Numbered from the stretch's first letter, positions 35,661 through 46,238 are shown. The stretch is DNA of 64,000 nucleotides from SMWD01 sp002729875 (GCA_036010905.1 DASCMH010000019.1:7882-71881); one strand, 5' to 3'. Notes: generated by a model not told the origin, from the sequence alone. Made by a program: numbers and translations.

Positions 35661-37577
35661 TTACACCTTGCGCACACGCCGATCAGCAAACGAAATCTGC
35701 GGATACCATATTTTCTCAGTTTGATGACCGCGCTGATCGATTTGCATCACAATCGCATCTATCAGATATGGACGCCCTTCACGAGTTGCCGCCCGGGCAC
35801 GCTTTAGTGCCTTGCGAAATTGATCCGGTGTCTCGGCCATTTCCCCGGCAATACCAAAACTTTTTGCCAGCCCGGTAAAATCCACATTCGGATCACCAAG
35901 ATACCCGCTGATATCACGCCACTGGTCACGCGTATCCTTGCGCCTATAAAGCGGTGACCGACCCAGGATCCGGTTACGCTCGTTATCATAGCTGCGGTTG
36001 TTAAACACGACAATGATGATTGGAATATCGTATCGTGATGCACTCCAGAGTGCCTCAACCTCACCGAACAACATCGCACCATCACCGACCAGGCAAGTTA
36101 CCTGTCGATCAGGCTCAGCAATCTTGACGCCCTGCGCGGCAGCAATTGACCAACCAAGCGCAAAACCGGTTGTCTGACCAATGACCGTTTTCTTCCCCCG
36201 ATCAAAATCCATCCAATAAAATGGGGTTCGATAATCAAGCTCGGGTACGATGATCGCATCATCATCGAGATTAAGGTCAAGTTCGGCCGACATTCGCTCC
36301 CAGGACATGGGACTCGCGTCCCAATGCTTGCGAGCCTTTTCCTTCCGCGCCACTTCAGCCCTGGCCTGCAGATCACGCCAGGCCTCCAGCCGCGGTGTGC
36401 TGATTTTTTTCAGCCGCTCGGCGCTGGCCATGGCTTTGATCGCATCAGTCAGGTCAACAATCGTTTCTTTGATGCCGCCGGCAATTGCGATATCCGTTGG
36501 ATACGTTGTACCAATATTCTGATATTCAACGCGCGCTTCAATAATGGTCGCTTTGCGTGGCGGCGGTGAGGTAAAAATACCGGGCCCCGGCATCTGAACA
36601 CCAAGACTCATGAAAACATCGGTACCTGCAAGTGATTTGGACACGCCGAGCCCGTGAAAACCGGCCCAGAGCGGATGGCGCCAGGGAAAATCTCCGAACA
36701 CACTATAGCCCTGAGCAATAGGGATACCAAGCAGTTCGGCTAATTCGACAAGCTCGTCCTGTGCCCCGGCCCGAGTCACTTCCGAGCCAACCGTAATCGT
36801 CGGTTGCCTGGCATCAAGCAATGCCCTGGCTGTCTGTTCAACAAGAGCCGGTTTCGGTCGCATCTCGGCTGCGATCGAGAAGCGTCGCTGCGGGTACACT
36901 GTATTATTCCTGGTAACAGGATCAGCAAGGACATTCAACGGAATACGAACATGCACAGGCCCACCCGGCGGTGTGATGGCAAGCTTGTAAGCACGTTGAG
37001 CAATTTCGCCCATGTGCTCAGCATCTTCCACTTTCCAAAGCCACTTGGTGAACTGAGCCATCGGCCCGACCCAGTCTTCCATTTGCTGAAACATATCTCG
37101 AAACGGAATTTCTGTACTTGGCCCATCGGAATACACCAGCAACGATGAATCATCCTTATACGCGTTGTACAGCATGTTCATCGTACTCGGAATCGCAACG
37201 CCTGGCACAAAGACGACAGCCGGTGTACCGCTCGCCAGTTCATAGCCGTGCGCCATCGCGGTTGCCTGCGACTCAACCACCGACATAACCCATTCGACAC
37301 CCTCTTTTTTGCTCAACGCATCGAAAAATGGCGACATGCCGGTACCGGTGGTTCCAAAGACATAGCGCACATCGGCGGCGATGAATGTTTCTACGAGAAT
37401 ATCGGCGCCGTTTCCCTCAACTTTGATACCGTTGCGGGGCAACCCATCAGGCTCTTCGGCTGTAGATGCGAGCACTGAATTGACGGCTGCGGTACTGAGC
37501 CCGAGCGCCGTTAGCCCGACACCAAACTCCCGGCGTGAAATTTCATTATCCAGAAGCTTTTTTAGCAAGTCTCTCAT
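35661..37577 (-). CDS. Tat-signal ThDP-dependent enzyme of the acetolactate synthase/decarboxylase superfamily
   Basis: 638 residues. The N-terminus carries a twin-arginine signal, SRREFGVG at residues 14-21 followed by a hydrophobic stretch ending near VLAST. The body has the three domains of the pyruvate oxidase/benzoylformate decarboxylase superfamily. The ThDP-activating Glu is in VVESQATAMAHGYELASG, and the diphosphate motif is GDGAMLFGEVEALW...NNRSYDN near residue 510. A role could be decarboxylation or carboligation of a 2-oxoacid, but the substrate is unknown. Export of a folded ThDP enzyme is unusual. The TonB receptor gene lies directly upstream, 90 bases apart on the same strand, so the pair may be co-expressed. 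No metabolic partner is adjacent. Confidence 0.78.
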   Translation of the reverse strand: MRDLLKKLLDNEISRREFGVGLTALGLSTAAVNSVLASTAEEPDGLPRNGIKVEGNGADILVETFIAADVRYVFGTTGTGMSPFFDALSKKEGVEWVMSVVESQATAMAHGYELASGTPAVVFVPGVAIPSTMNMLYNAYKDDSSLLVYSDGPSTEIPFRDMFQQMEDWVGPMAQFTKWLWKVEDAEHMGEIAQRAYKLAITPPGGPVHVRIPLNVLADPVTRNNTVYPQRRFSIAAEMRPKPALVEQTARALLDARQPTITVGSEVTRAGAQDELVELAELLGIPIAQGYSVFGDFPWRHPLWAGFHGLGVSKSLAGTDVFMSLGVQMPGPGIFTSPPPRKATIIEARVEYQNIGTTYPTDIAIAGGIKETIVDLTDAIKAMASAERLKKISTPRLEAWRDLQARAEVARKEKARKHWDASPMSWERMSAELDLNLDDDAIIVPELDYRTPFYWMDFDRGKKTVIGQTTGFALGWSIAAAQGVKIAEPDRQVTCLVGDGAMLFGEVEALWSASRYDIPIIIVVFNNRSYDNERNRILGRSPLYRRKDTRDQWRDISGYLGDPNVDFTGLAKSFGIAGEMAETPDQFRKALKRARAATREGRPYLIDAIVMQIDQRGHQTEKIWYPQISFADRRVRKV

Positions 37578-37667
37578 ACTGACTCCAACTAGCTAGTCTG
37601 CCCAGAAGCTATTCTCAGCTGCAGGTCGATCCTTGAGGCATGTCAATGTCTGTGCCTGATTAAAGAC

Positions 37668-40600
37668 TCAACCGCCACCGAAGCCATAAGAAATCCGCGC
37701 GCCAATGCTGCGCGGATCATGCAGGAACGCCGTATTAAACAGCGGCATATCGACCATTACAGCTGACCTCGGCCTGGGCGGATCCCCCGCAACATCGAGA
37801 CCGCTACCCAGTATGAAGCAACAACCGAGTCCCGGACCACCACCAACAGAACGAACTACGTCATTGTCCAGCAGGTTATTGACATAAAACAATACTTCCC
37901 AACGTTCGCTCTCGACACCGGCACGTAAATTGAATTCCAGGAAGGAATCTGTCCACAGATTATTGGTGATACCAACAAAACGTTTACTCTGCCAAAACAC
38001 ATCAGTTTCAATATACGTGCTAACCGAATCAGTCAACGGAAACATGTACTGCACGAAACCATTCACGGAATTCTCAGCCGAATTCTCCAGTTTTTTTCCG
38101 GTATAGCTGATAGAGCACAACTCCCCATCAGGTGTGCAGTTACGAGCGTGAGCGGCTGTAGTTGGACTCGTCGAGGAAATCACGAAGTCCGTATATTCAC
38201 GTTTAGGTAACCAGGTCCAGCCCAGGTTCAGGCTCCAGTTGCCACCGAAAAACTCAGCGACCGGGTTCCAGCCAATACTGATTTCCGAACCCCAGACCTC
38301 GGCTGACCCGGCATTCTCAATCTTGGAAATCAGTCGACCGTCATTCCCCAATGCCGATGTCAGCGCCTGTTTATCGGTAAAGTCCTGAAAGAAGACCGAC
38401 CCGTTTACCACAAGTGTATTCTCGAGCCAACTTGTGTTACCACCGAGTTCCCAGACCACCATCTTCTCGGCTTCAAACTCGGCCAATTCCCGGTTCAGAC
38501 CGGACGAACCGACGGTCAGCAAGCTGAAACCACCCGGCTTGCGGGCACGGGACCAGGCTGCATAGAACAGCATATCGTCACCTGCCGCCCACTCAAGGCG
38601 AACCTTGGGGGAAAACCAGTCGTCCGTGTCCGAAAGACTGTCAACACACCACGGATTGAATGTATCGTTGGTATGACCGGGAACGCCGGGAGTCAGCACT
38701 GCGTTGCCGTTCGCATCCAGAACCGGCACCACGCCACCATCTTGCCAGACGGGCGTTCCATCCGCCTCTCGCTCAATCTGGAACGGCCCCGCGTCGATTG
38801 AGTGCTGAACAGCGGCGGCATCTTGCTGCCAACACAAATCCGGGATCGTGTCCAGTAACGCCTGATCGGGGAAAAATGCATTCAGGTCCGTGCCGTCCGG
38901 TGCCTCGTCGGTCCACGGAAAATAGGAATCGGAGAACCAGTTACCGTCAGCTTGCCACGCATCAAACGACTCACACGGACGGAAAAAGATACCACACGGA
39001 TTCAACCCGCCCGGACCACCACTGGCACCCGGATCAAGGAAAATCGGGCCTTCTACGTCAACCTTTTCATGGTTATACCTGCCCTCAAAAGCGAGCGTCC
39101 AGTTCTCAATAAATTCAAAATCCAGACCACCGTAGATTGACCAGTGTTCTGTATCACGATCGGCCGGACTCTTTTTTAGTTTGCGAAATTCAGCGCCTGC
39201 CTCCTGATATGGCGCGGACGGTGTTTCGGTATAACCGGTACAAGCATTCTCGATATCAAAAAGCACCCCGCTAACGCTGTTCCAGAAGCAATGTGATCCC
39301 GAAGCCTGAGCTGTGATGGAGTTTGAACGATTATCGACCCATTCACGCCAATACAGCGCACCGAGCGTAGCGTTTAAAGGCCCATCCAGGCTCGTCGTCA
39401 TGTAGATATCCTGACTGAATTGCTGTGTCTTTTTCTTGTTGTTGAACGCAAATGAATTCACATTACCGTCTAAATAATTACCGGCATCAGGGGACAAGAA
39501 TGCAAATGAATTTGTATCCTGTTGCTCTATATTGCGATCATGAGTCAAACCCGTCAGTGATTTAAGCGTCCAACTCTCTGCCTCGTAGGCGGCGACAAAA
39601 GACAGGCGATACATTTTGCGGTCAAATCCCTGGTAATCGCGACCGGGCGTCACCGGAAATGGTGCCTGGGTCACGGCAAGCAAATCCCCGTCGGGTACCC
39701 GGCCTACTCTTACCGGTGTACGCTCTTCACAGTACGGCCCGCCCGCCGCCGGAATTACAAAGGCAGGGGAATTCGGATCGAGCGAACCCGGACCAAAATT
39801 CGGATTAAGGCCTGCGGCAATGTTCTCGAAATAGGACGGATCCATAAGACGCAGAGCACGATTGAGGTAATTCTGATTATTTGCATAGCCCGGAATATTA
39901 GCCGGATTTGTCGCCACAAAATCTACAAAATCCGGAAAACATTCCGCGACACCGGCATCGAACGCCCCCTGAGGGATATCCAGTTCAGTATTAAACTTCA
40001 GAAACGCCTGGGCACTTGGCTGGCTATCATCATCAGTATATTCAGCACGGAATTTTAACGACAGGTTGTCGCCGATCTCCGAGTTCAGCGTCAGTGCAAC
40101 ACCATATCCTTCACCACCACCGATGCGTTCACCGGTAATCTGGTTTCGGTAAGAACCTTCATCGTCCCACCACGCACCATTGAGCCTGAAGCCCAATGCA
40201 TCGCCGAAAATCGGGGCACTAACGCCTGCAATCGCTTCATACTGGCGAGCGCCCCCTGAATTATCGGTTTTACTCACATCGAGTTTAAAATCTGCTTCAA
40301 ATTCTTTCGCGGCATTTTTTGTGATGTACTGGATTGCACCATTAAATGCACTGCGCCCATAAAGCGCCATCTGCGGTCCTAGCACCACTTCGATACGCTG
40401 AATATCAACCAAGCGCGTATTCAGCAATAATGAGCCACCGGAACTGACGATTGCCTCACTGGAAACATCAATACCATCGACCAACAGCGCAGCATTCTGT
40501 CGTCCGCGCGTCGGCGATAACCCCCGCACGGAAATACGTGTGTCACTCTGCGCAAACGATTCATCAAACTGGAGGCTGGTTGAGAATTGTGCGATATCGG

Positions 40601-40802
40601 CTATGTCCTTAATGCCTTTACGCTCAATTTCTGCCGCACTCATGGCGGACACGGCCATCGGAACATCCTGCAGGTTCTCACCCTTTTTCCGAACGGTTAC
40701 AACGATTTCCTCGATCTGTGACCATGCCGCCAATGACCAGCCCATCGCGAGAAAAAAACCCAGACTGCCGGACAACCATCGCTGCATCCATAACCAACCC
40801 AT
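37668..40802 (-). CDS. TonB-dependent outer-membrane receptor
   Basis: 1044 residues, longer than most siderophore receptors. A signal peptide ends near residue 28 (LAAWSQ), followed by a TonB-box-like IEEIVVTVRKK. The plug domain has VPMAVSAMSAAEIERKGI, RGLSPTRGRQ and GPQMALYGRSAFNGAIQYIT. The rest is a beta-barrel with alternating pattern ending in the aromatic-rich ISYGFGGG. No FecR/sigma genes are adjacent. The IEEIVVT and ERKGIKDIADIAQ style is common in receptors of aromatic- and steroid-degrading gammaproteobacteria, so substrate uptake rather than iron is plausible, but not shown. Confidence 0.9.
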   Translation of the reverse strand: MGWLWMQRWLSGSLGFFLAMGWSLAAWSQIEEIVVTVRKKGENLQDVPMAVSAMSAAEIERKGIKDIADIAQFSTSLQFDESFAQSDTRISVRGLSPTRGRQNAALLVDGIDVSSEAIVSSGGSLLLNTRLVDIQRIEVVLGPQMALYGRSAFNGAIQYITKNAAKEFEADFKLDVSKTDNSGGARQYEAIAGVSAPIFGDALGFRLNGAWWDDEGSYRNQITGERIGGGEGYGVALTLNSEIGDNLSLKFRAEYTDDDSQPSAQAFLKFNTELDIPQGAFDAGVAECFPDFVDFVATNPANIPGYANNQNYLNRALRLMDPSYFENIAAGLNPNFGPGSLDPNSPAFVIPAAGGPYCEERTPVRVGRVPDGDLLAVTQAPFPVTPGRDYQGFDRKMYRLSFVAAYEAESWTLKSLTGLTHDRNIEQQDTNSFAFLSPDAGNYLDGNVNSFAFNNKKKTQQFSQDIYMTTSLDGPLNATLGALYWREWVDNRSNSITAQASGSHCFWNSVSGVLFDIENACTGYTETPSAPYQEAGAEFRKLKKSPADRDTEHWSIYGGLDFEFIENWTLAFEGRYNHEKVDVEGPIFLDPGASGGPGGLNPCGIFFRPCESFDAWQADGNWFSDSYFPWTDEAPDGTDLNAFFPDQALLDTIPDLCWQQDAAAVQHSIDAGPFQIEREADGTPVWQDGGVVPVLDANGNAVLTPGVPGHTNDTFNPWCVDSLSDTDDWFSPKVRLEWAAGDDMLFYAAWSRARKPGGFSLLTVGSSGLNRELAEFEAEKMVVWELGGNTSWLENTLVVNGSVFFQDFTDKQALTSALGNDGRLISKIENAGSAEVWGSEISIGWNPVAEFFGGNWSLNLGWTWLPKREYTDFVISSTSPTTAAHARNCTPDGELCSISYTGKKLENSAENSVNGFVQYMFPLTDSVSTYIETDVFWQSKRFVGITNNLWTDSFLEFNLRAGVESERWEVLFYVNNLLDNDVVRSVGGGPGLGCCFILGSGLDVAGDPPRPRSAVMVDMPLFNTAFLHDPRSIGARISYGFGGG

Positions 40803-40993
40803 AAGGTACCCCCTTTACTACCCTGCATTTACTGCTTGACTCATAATCTGAGAGCATAGCATTGATCACGCTGAATCCAAGCATCGGACACGGCAAACAG
40901 TCAGCATAACTCGCAATATTTTAATAATTTGTGCGATGTAGCCAGAACCGGCTATCGAACTAATTAAATCCTCTCAGGCATGGACAGCGCTGA

Positions 40994-42259
40994 TCAAGGC
41001 AACGCCAATGCCACCGCAGCCGTCAATTGTCGCAGATCTTGCGGCTCTATAATGTATGGCGGCATCAGGTAGACAAGATTATTAAACGGTCGCAACCATA
41101 CACCTGCAGCAACAAAGCGTTGCTGAACTTTGCTGACATCAATCGGGTGGTTGCACTCAACTACTCCGATAGCACCCAGCACACGCACATCCCGGACACT
41201 CGGATGGTCGGTATAGCCCGCCAGTTCATTATTGAGTTGACTCTCGATAGAGGCAATACGCTGTTGCCATGAACTCAGCTGCAACAGACGGATGCTTTCG
41301 CCGGCTACCGCCGCTGCCAACGGGTTAGCCATGAAGGTTGGCCCGTGAGCAAGCACACCATCATCCGCTGACACCCCGCGAGCAACTCGCTCGGTCGTTA
41401 ATGTCGCAGCTAATGTCATGTAGCCACCCGTCAACGCTTTACCAAGACAGAGGATGTCAGGAACAATGCCGGCATGTTCACAGGCAAACATCCGGCCGGT
41501 ACGGCCAAAACCTGTGGCGATCTCATCAGCTATCAGCAGGATATCGTAACGCGCACATAGTGCAGCAATTTCGTGCAGATAGTCGGCCGAGTAAAACCAC
41601 ATACCACCAGCACCCTGCACGATTGGTTCAAGTATCAAGGCGGCGATCTCATCATGATTTTGCCGCATCTGCTTTTCAACTGCTTCAATCTCCGCTTCAG
41701 CAACACATTCACCAAAGCGGGTCGCCGGACGATCCAGGAATAAATGCCTGGTCAATAGCGGGGCAAACTTCTCATGCATGCCGTTAACCGGGTCGCAAAC
41801 GGCCATCGCACCGAATGTATCGCCGTGGTAACCGCCACGTATCGTCATAAGCCTGTTTGCCGTCGGCCTGCCCTGGGCAGCGTGGAACTGCAGCGCCATT
41901 TTAATTGCAACTTCCACGGCTACGGATCCGGAATCAGCAAAGAAAACCTGCTGTAGCGGTGGTGGGGTCATCTCGATCAATGCCTTCGCCAGTTGCACCG
42001 CCGGTTCATGCGTCAGGCCGCCAAACATGACATGTGCCATCCTGCCCAACTGCTCTTGGACAGCGCGATTCAACTGCGGATGGTTATAGCCGTGTATGGC
42101 ACACCACCATGAGGCCATACCATCGATCAATTCTTGCCCGCCCTGCAGACGAATCCTGACACCGGCAGCCGACTCGACCACAAAGTTTTCCAGCGGATCA
42201 GTTATCGACGTATATGGATGCCAGATATGTGCGCGGTCAAATTCAATCAGCTCACTCAC
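40994..42259 (-). CDS. bioA: Adenosylmethionine-8-amino-7-oxononanoate aminotransferase
   Basis: 421 residues, class III PLP aminotransferase. HIWHPYTSITDP, MASWWCAIHGYNHP, the GGYHGDTFGAMAV stretch and the PLP Lys in LGKALTGGYMTLAATL are BioA signatures. It makes 7,8-diaminopelargonate with SAM as amino donor. The start overlaps the bioD stop by four bases. Third gene of a minus-strand bioF-bioD-bioA operon. bioB, bioC and bioH are not in the window. Confidence 0.95.
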   Translation of the reverse strand: MSELIEFDRAHIWHPYTSITDPLENFVVESAAGVRIRLQGGQELIDGMASWWCAIHGYNHPQLNRAVQEQLGRMAHVMFGGLTHEPAVQLAKALIEMTPPPLQQVFFADSGSVAVEVAIKMALQFHAAQGRPTANRLMTIRGGYHGDTFGAMAVCDPVNGMHEKFAPLLTRHLFLDRPATRFGECVAEAEIEAVEKQMRQNHDEIAALILEPIVQGAGGMWFYSADYLHEIAALCARYDILLIADEIATGFGRTGRMFACEHAGIVPDILCLGKALTGGYMTLAATLTTERVARGVSADDGVLAHGPTFMANPLAAAVAGESIRLLQLSSWQQRIASIESQLNNELAGYTDHPSVRDVRVLGAIGVVECNHPIDVSKVQQRFVAAGVWLRPFNNLVYLMPPYIIEPQDLRQLTAAVALALP

Positions 42260-42993
42260 TTACCAACCCTTGTCAACAAATCAAACTGTAGATACTTCGC
42301 AGCCTGGTCCGCGGTTGCCGTCATGCCAAGGTATGGCACTACGCCAAGTGCGGGCAAGGACAATAAAGCTTGCAATGACTGCAGGTTGCCCGCCAAAGCC
42401 GCCATCTCGGGCTCTATACAATTGGCCACCCAACCCGCAATAGGCAGTCCCGCAGCACGCACTGCCTGCACGGTCAATAACGTGTGATTCAGACAACCAA
42501 GTTGCATGCCAACAACAATAATGACCGGGAAACCAAGTCCGACGCAAAAATCAGCCATTGTTTCGGTCTGGTTTAACGGCACCAACCAACCACCGGCGCC
42601 TTCAACAATTACGAACTGTGCCTGACTGTCTGCAGTCACTCGCCGGCAATGCTGCACAAGTTTACCGGCACTAATGAGAACACCGCTGTCCGCCGCCGCA
42701 ATATGTGGTGCTATCGGTGGCTGCAGAGCAATGGGATTTACCTGGTTATAGTCGATGGCGATTGATGCCGCCGATTGCAGCGCGAGGGCATCTGCGTTGA
42801 TTAAAGTCGCACCGCAAGCTGTTTCCGCCGTGCAACAACCGGCTGCAACCGGCTTGATACCGACCGTAGCCAGGCCTTGCCGGTTTGCAGCAACCAGCAA
42901 ACCGGCTGCTACCAGGGTCTTGCCAACCCCTGTGTCGGTACCAGTTATGAAATAACCGTTCAATCGACCCTCCGCCGGTTGCAGCTTTGTCAT
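42256..42993 (-). CDS. bioD: Dethiobiotin synthetase
   Basis: 245 residues from ATG 42993, four bases after the bioF stop codon, with AGGA upstream; the longer frame overlapping bioF is rejected. P-loop GTDTGVGKTLVAAGLL, the GIKPVAAG Lys and EGAGGWLVPLN are typical. It closes the ureido ring using CO2 and ATP. Operon context with bioF and bioA confirms the call. Confidence 0.95.
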   Translation of the reverse strand: MTKLQPAEGRLNGYFITGTDTGVGKTLVAAGLLVAANRQGLATVGIKPVAAGCCTAETACGATLINADALALQSAASIAIDYNQVNPIALQPPIAPHIAAADSGVLISAGKLVQHCRRVTADSQAQFVIVEGAGGWLVPLNQTETMADFCVGLGFPVIIVVGMQLGCLNHTLLTVQAVRAAGLPIAGWVANCIEPEMAALAGNLQSLQALLSLPALGVVPYLGMTATADQAAKYLQFDLLTRVGK

Positions 42994-42997
42994 CGCA

Positions 42998-44188
42998 TTA
43001 TCCTGTAATGTTCGCACTACTTGCGAGCACTTCACCAAGCGCTGTCACCAGTCGATCTATATCTTCGTGCGTATGCTCCGCCGTCAACGTAATCCGCAAC
43101 CGTGAAGTTCCCAGGGGAACGGTCGGCGGGCGGATTGCCGTAATCATGAAACCGCGTGCTGCCAAAGCCTGGCTCGCTGCCAGCACAGCCACTGCATCAC
43201 CAACTACGACCGGCTGAATTGGGGTATCCGATGGCAGCACGGTAATGTCGAGTTCGCCCGCACGGCGGCGAAAGCGACTGATAAGTTCGGCGAGTTTCTC
43301 ACGCCGCCAATGCTCACTGGCCACAATCTCTAGGCTTTTCAGAGTGGCCTCAGCCAGGGCTGCCGGCAGTGCGGTGGTATAAATGTAGTTACGTGCGCGC
43401 TGAATCAGGAATTCAATCAGGCTGTCATCACCGCAGACAAATGCCCCGGAGGTGCCGACAGCTTTGCCCAGGGTCGCCATCAGCACCGGAACCTGCCGGG
43501 TATCGTAGCGGGCAGGATCGACGGATCCGACACCGCATTTGCCAATAACCCCAAACCCGTGTGCATCGTCAATCATGAGCCATGCATCTCGCTGGCCGGC
43601 GACACGCACGAGCGCTTCCAGCGGACAACGATCACCGTCCATGCTGAAAACACCGTCACTGATAACCAGCTGTCGTCCCCCGTCGGCTATAACGTCGGCG
43701 AGCCGGTTATCGAGATCATCGACGCAAGCATGTTCATACCACTCAAATCTCGCCCTGCTGATCCAGCCACCATCCAGCAATGAGGCATGATTCAATCGAT
43801 CTTCCAATACACAATCGTGCTTGCCGACCAATGCATTGATAACTCCAAGATTTGCCGCATAGCCACTGGAGAAGAACAAGGCCCGCGGTCGCCCGGTTAT
43901 ATCCGCCAGCCTGTCTTCCAGTTCATGGTGTGCGGCCGTATGGCCACACACCAGGTGCGAAGCACCGGCGCCGACACCCCAACGATCAACCCCAGCCTTG
44001 AACGAGGCACGGATTCGCGGATCGTTGGCAAGACCGAGATAATCATTACTGCAGAAATTCAGCAGGCGACGCCCGTCGACGAGCAGTTCCCTGCCCTGCG
44101 GACTCTCGACTACCTTGCGCCGCCGATACATCGAACGTTGCTCGAGCTTGTCAAGGCGCACCTGAATATCAGCGAAAGATCTGCTCAT
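42998..44188 (-). CDS. bioF: 8-amino-7-oxononanoate synthase
   Basis: 396 residues of the alpha-oxoamine synthase family. FCSNDYLGLANDPR, GVGAGASHLVCGHTAAH, DDAHGFGVIGKCG and the PLP Lys in ATLGKAVGTSGAFV are present. It condenses pimeloyl-ACP/CoA with L-alanine. First gene of the bio operon, divergent from the MBL hydrolase at 44297 over a 108-base gap; no convincing BirA operator was found there. Confidence 0.95.
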   Translation of the reverse strand: MSRSFADIQVRLDKLEQRSMYRRRKVVESPQGRELLVDGRRLLNFCSNDYLGLANDPRIRASFKAGVDRWGVGAGASHLVCGHTAAHHELEDRLADITGRPRALFFSSGYAANLGVINALVGKHDCVLEDRLNHASLLDGGWISRARFEWYEHACVDDLDNRLADVIADGGRQLVISDGVFSMDGDRCPLEALVRVAGQRDAWLMIDDAHGFGVIGKCGVGSVDPARYDTRQVPVLMATLGKAVGTSGAFVCGDDSLIEFLIQRARNYIYTTALPAALAEATLKSLEIVASEHWRREKLAELISRFRRRAGELDITVLPSDTPIQPVVVGDAVAVLAASQALAARGFMITAIRPPTVPLGTSRLRITLTAEHTHEDIDRLVTALGEVLASSANITG

Positions 44189-44296
44189 GTTCTAGTTAAT
44201 AATTCCTGTGACGACCGACGGGTGATCGCTGCTTAGTGTAACCCGGCTGCCGGCCAAATTTCGGCTATCCTGACTCCTGGTGCTGGAGAACCCTGA

Positions 44297-45151
44297 ATGC
44301 AACGCTGGCAAATTGGTGATGTAAACATCACGCGCATCATTGAGACGGAAGATACCTCAATGGCGGCCGAGATCATGTTGCCGGAGGCGACACCCGCTAA
44401 TGTTCTGCCAATCGAGTGGCTGAAACCTCATTTTATTGATGCGGACGGCAACCTGATAGCGAGCATTTTCTCTCTGCTGATAGAGAGCCAGGGCAAAAAA
44501 ATTGTTGTCGATACCTGCCTGGGTAACGACAAGCAACGCACGGTACCGGAGTGGCATGAACGCCAGGGCGCATTCCTCGACGAAATCGCCCATGCCGGAT
44601 TCCCACGCGAAGCGGTGGATATCGTCGCGTGCACCCACCTGCACCCCGATCATGTCGGCTGGAATACGATGCTGATCGACGGCGAATGGCGCCCGACGTT
44701 TCCGGGTGCACGCTACCTGTTCAGTTCACTCGACTGGGACTGGCTCGATCAACAACCGGTGACACCGTTGGGCGATTACTGTGGCGACTCGGTCAGACCA
44801 GTTTTTGCCGCCGACCAGGCCGACCTGATCGTTCCCGATCACCAGATCACTGAGGAGGTCTGGCTTGAATCAACACCGGGCCATTCACCCGGTCATGTCA
44901 GCGTCAGAATATCATCGCAAAATCAGCATGCCATCATAACCGGCGACCTGATCCATCACCCGTGCCAGATGGCTCGCCCCCGCTGGTGCAGCACGTTTGA
45001 TTTCGACCGTCAGCAGGCCCTGCAGACCCGCGAGTATTTCCTGCAAAAATTCTGCGGCGAACCGGTACTGGTGATCGGCAGTCATTTCTCCACACCGACT
45101 GCCGGTCACATAGTGGCCGATGGTGATGCTTATCGATTTGATACAGAGTAG
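44297..45151 (+). CDS. Metallo-beta-lactamase-fold hydrolase
   Basis: 284 residues. The binuclear zinc site is visible: THLHPDHVGWN near residue 115, TPGHSPGH, ITGDLIHHP and the final His in IGSHFSTP. Members of this soluble group include lactonases, arylsulfatase-like and aldehyde-conjugate hydrolases, so the substrate is undetermined. The next gene, a luciferase-like oxidoreductase, lies 76 bases downstream on the same strand, and the two may act together. Confidence 0.85.
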   Translation: MQRWQIGDVNITRIIETEDTSMAAEIMLPEATPANVLPIEWLKPHFIDADGNLIASIFSLLIESQGKKIVVDTCLGNDKQRTVPEWHERQGAFLDEIAHAGFPREAVDIVACTHLHPDHVGWNTMLIDGEWRPTFPGARYLFSSLDWDWLDQQPVTPLGDYCGDSVRPVFAADQADLIVPDHQITEEVWLESTPGHSPGHVSVRISSQNQHAIITGDLIHHPCQMARPRWCSTFDFDRQQALQTREYFLQKFCGEPVLVIGSHFSTPTAGHIVADGDAYRFDTE

Positions 45152-45227
45152 AACCACGATTGGTCAGATGTAAATATTGACACGTTAGTTACTTTTTAAA
45201 CACCACTGAAAATAAGAAGGTATTGCC

Positions 45228-46238
45228 ATGGACCTCGATATCATTCTCGAAGCCGATCTGACACCGGAGCAAATACTGGAACTAAGCCTGCTCGCAGAAG
45301 AATATGGATTTCGCGGTATCTGGGCCCAGAATTATGCTCGTGCCCGTGACGCTTTCATGACGATGGTGCCGGCGGCACAGGCAACGAGAAAGATCAGGAT
45401 AGGCATTGTCATTGTCAGTCCCTATGAAATGCATCCGACCAAGATCGCCAATGCAGTTCTTACCCTCAATGAATATTCCGCTGGCCGCGCGATGGTCGTA
45501 GTGGGCGCCGGCGGAGAATGGCCGATGGTTATTAACGTTGACTACGGAAAGCGCATCACCGGCACCCGTGAAGCCCTTGAGATTATCAAAGGCTCGATCG
45601 GCGATGATACGCTGAACTACGAGGGTGAGGTTTATCATGCGAGGGGCTTTGTCTCATCCTGGCATCAGGATACGCCACCCCTCATCTATGACGGTGCAAG
45701 CGGACCGCAAATGATTAAAATGGCCGCCGGTGTTGCAGACGGCATCATGATGAGTGACGTACAACCGGAAATGATGGGCGAACGCATGCGACTGATTCGC
45801 GACTCACTTGCCGAGAATGACCGGACAACCGACGATTTTCTCGTCAGTAACTTCATTGCCTGGCATGTTAAAAAGGATAAAGAAGTCTCTCTCGAAGAAT
45901 CACGACGGGAATTAATTATCCGCGGCTGGCTTGAACGCGACTGGCTCGAGCCTTATGTTAACCCGAAAGAAGTCGATGCTATTCTCGCCAACAAATGGCC
46001 ATTTTTAAAAGCATTCCGTGAAAGACACGGCAATATCGAGGGCGTAGCTCAACATGTCGTCGATGCACTCACTGAAGGCCTAAGCCTGGCAGGCGATGAA
46101 TCGGACATAGACAGGCACGTGGAACGCTTGCATACATTCTCCGAACTCGGATTTACAGAAATTGCACTCAGAATACATGACGATCCGGCTGATTCGATTC
46201 GTATGATCGGTGAAAAGGTGCTGCCGGCTTTGCCTTGA
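45228..46238 (+). CDS. LLM-class flavin (F420 or FMN)-dependent oxidoreductase
   Basis: 336 residues behind AAGAAGG at good spacing. Bacterial luciferase-like TIM barrel: AEEYGFRGIWAQNYARARDAF, RIGIVIVSPYEMHPTKIANA and a GREALEII-like helix (GTREALEIIKGSI). Resembles 5,10-methylenetetrahydromethanopterin reductase-type and FMN monooxygenases. No F420 biosynthesis genes are visible here, so FMN with a reductase partner is equally possible. Intact, of usual length. Substrate not inferable. Confidence 0.82.
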   Translation: MDLDIILEADLTPEQILELSLLAEEYGFRGIWAQNYARARDAFMTMVPAAQATRKIRIGIVIVSPYEMHPTKIANAVLTLNEYSAGRAMVVVGAGGEWPMVINVDYGKRITGTREALEIIKGSIGDDTLNYEGEVYHARGFVSSWHQDTPPLIYDGASGPQMIKMAAGVADGIMMSDVQPEMMGERMRLIRDSLAENDRTTDDFLVSNFIAWHVKKDKEVSLEESRRELIIRGWLERDWLEPYVNPKEVDAILANKWPFLKAFRERHGNIEGVAQHVVDALTEGLSLAGDESDIDRHVERLHTFSELGFTEIALRIHDDPADSIRMIGEKVLPALP

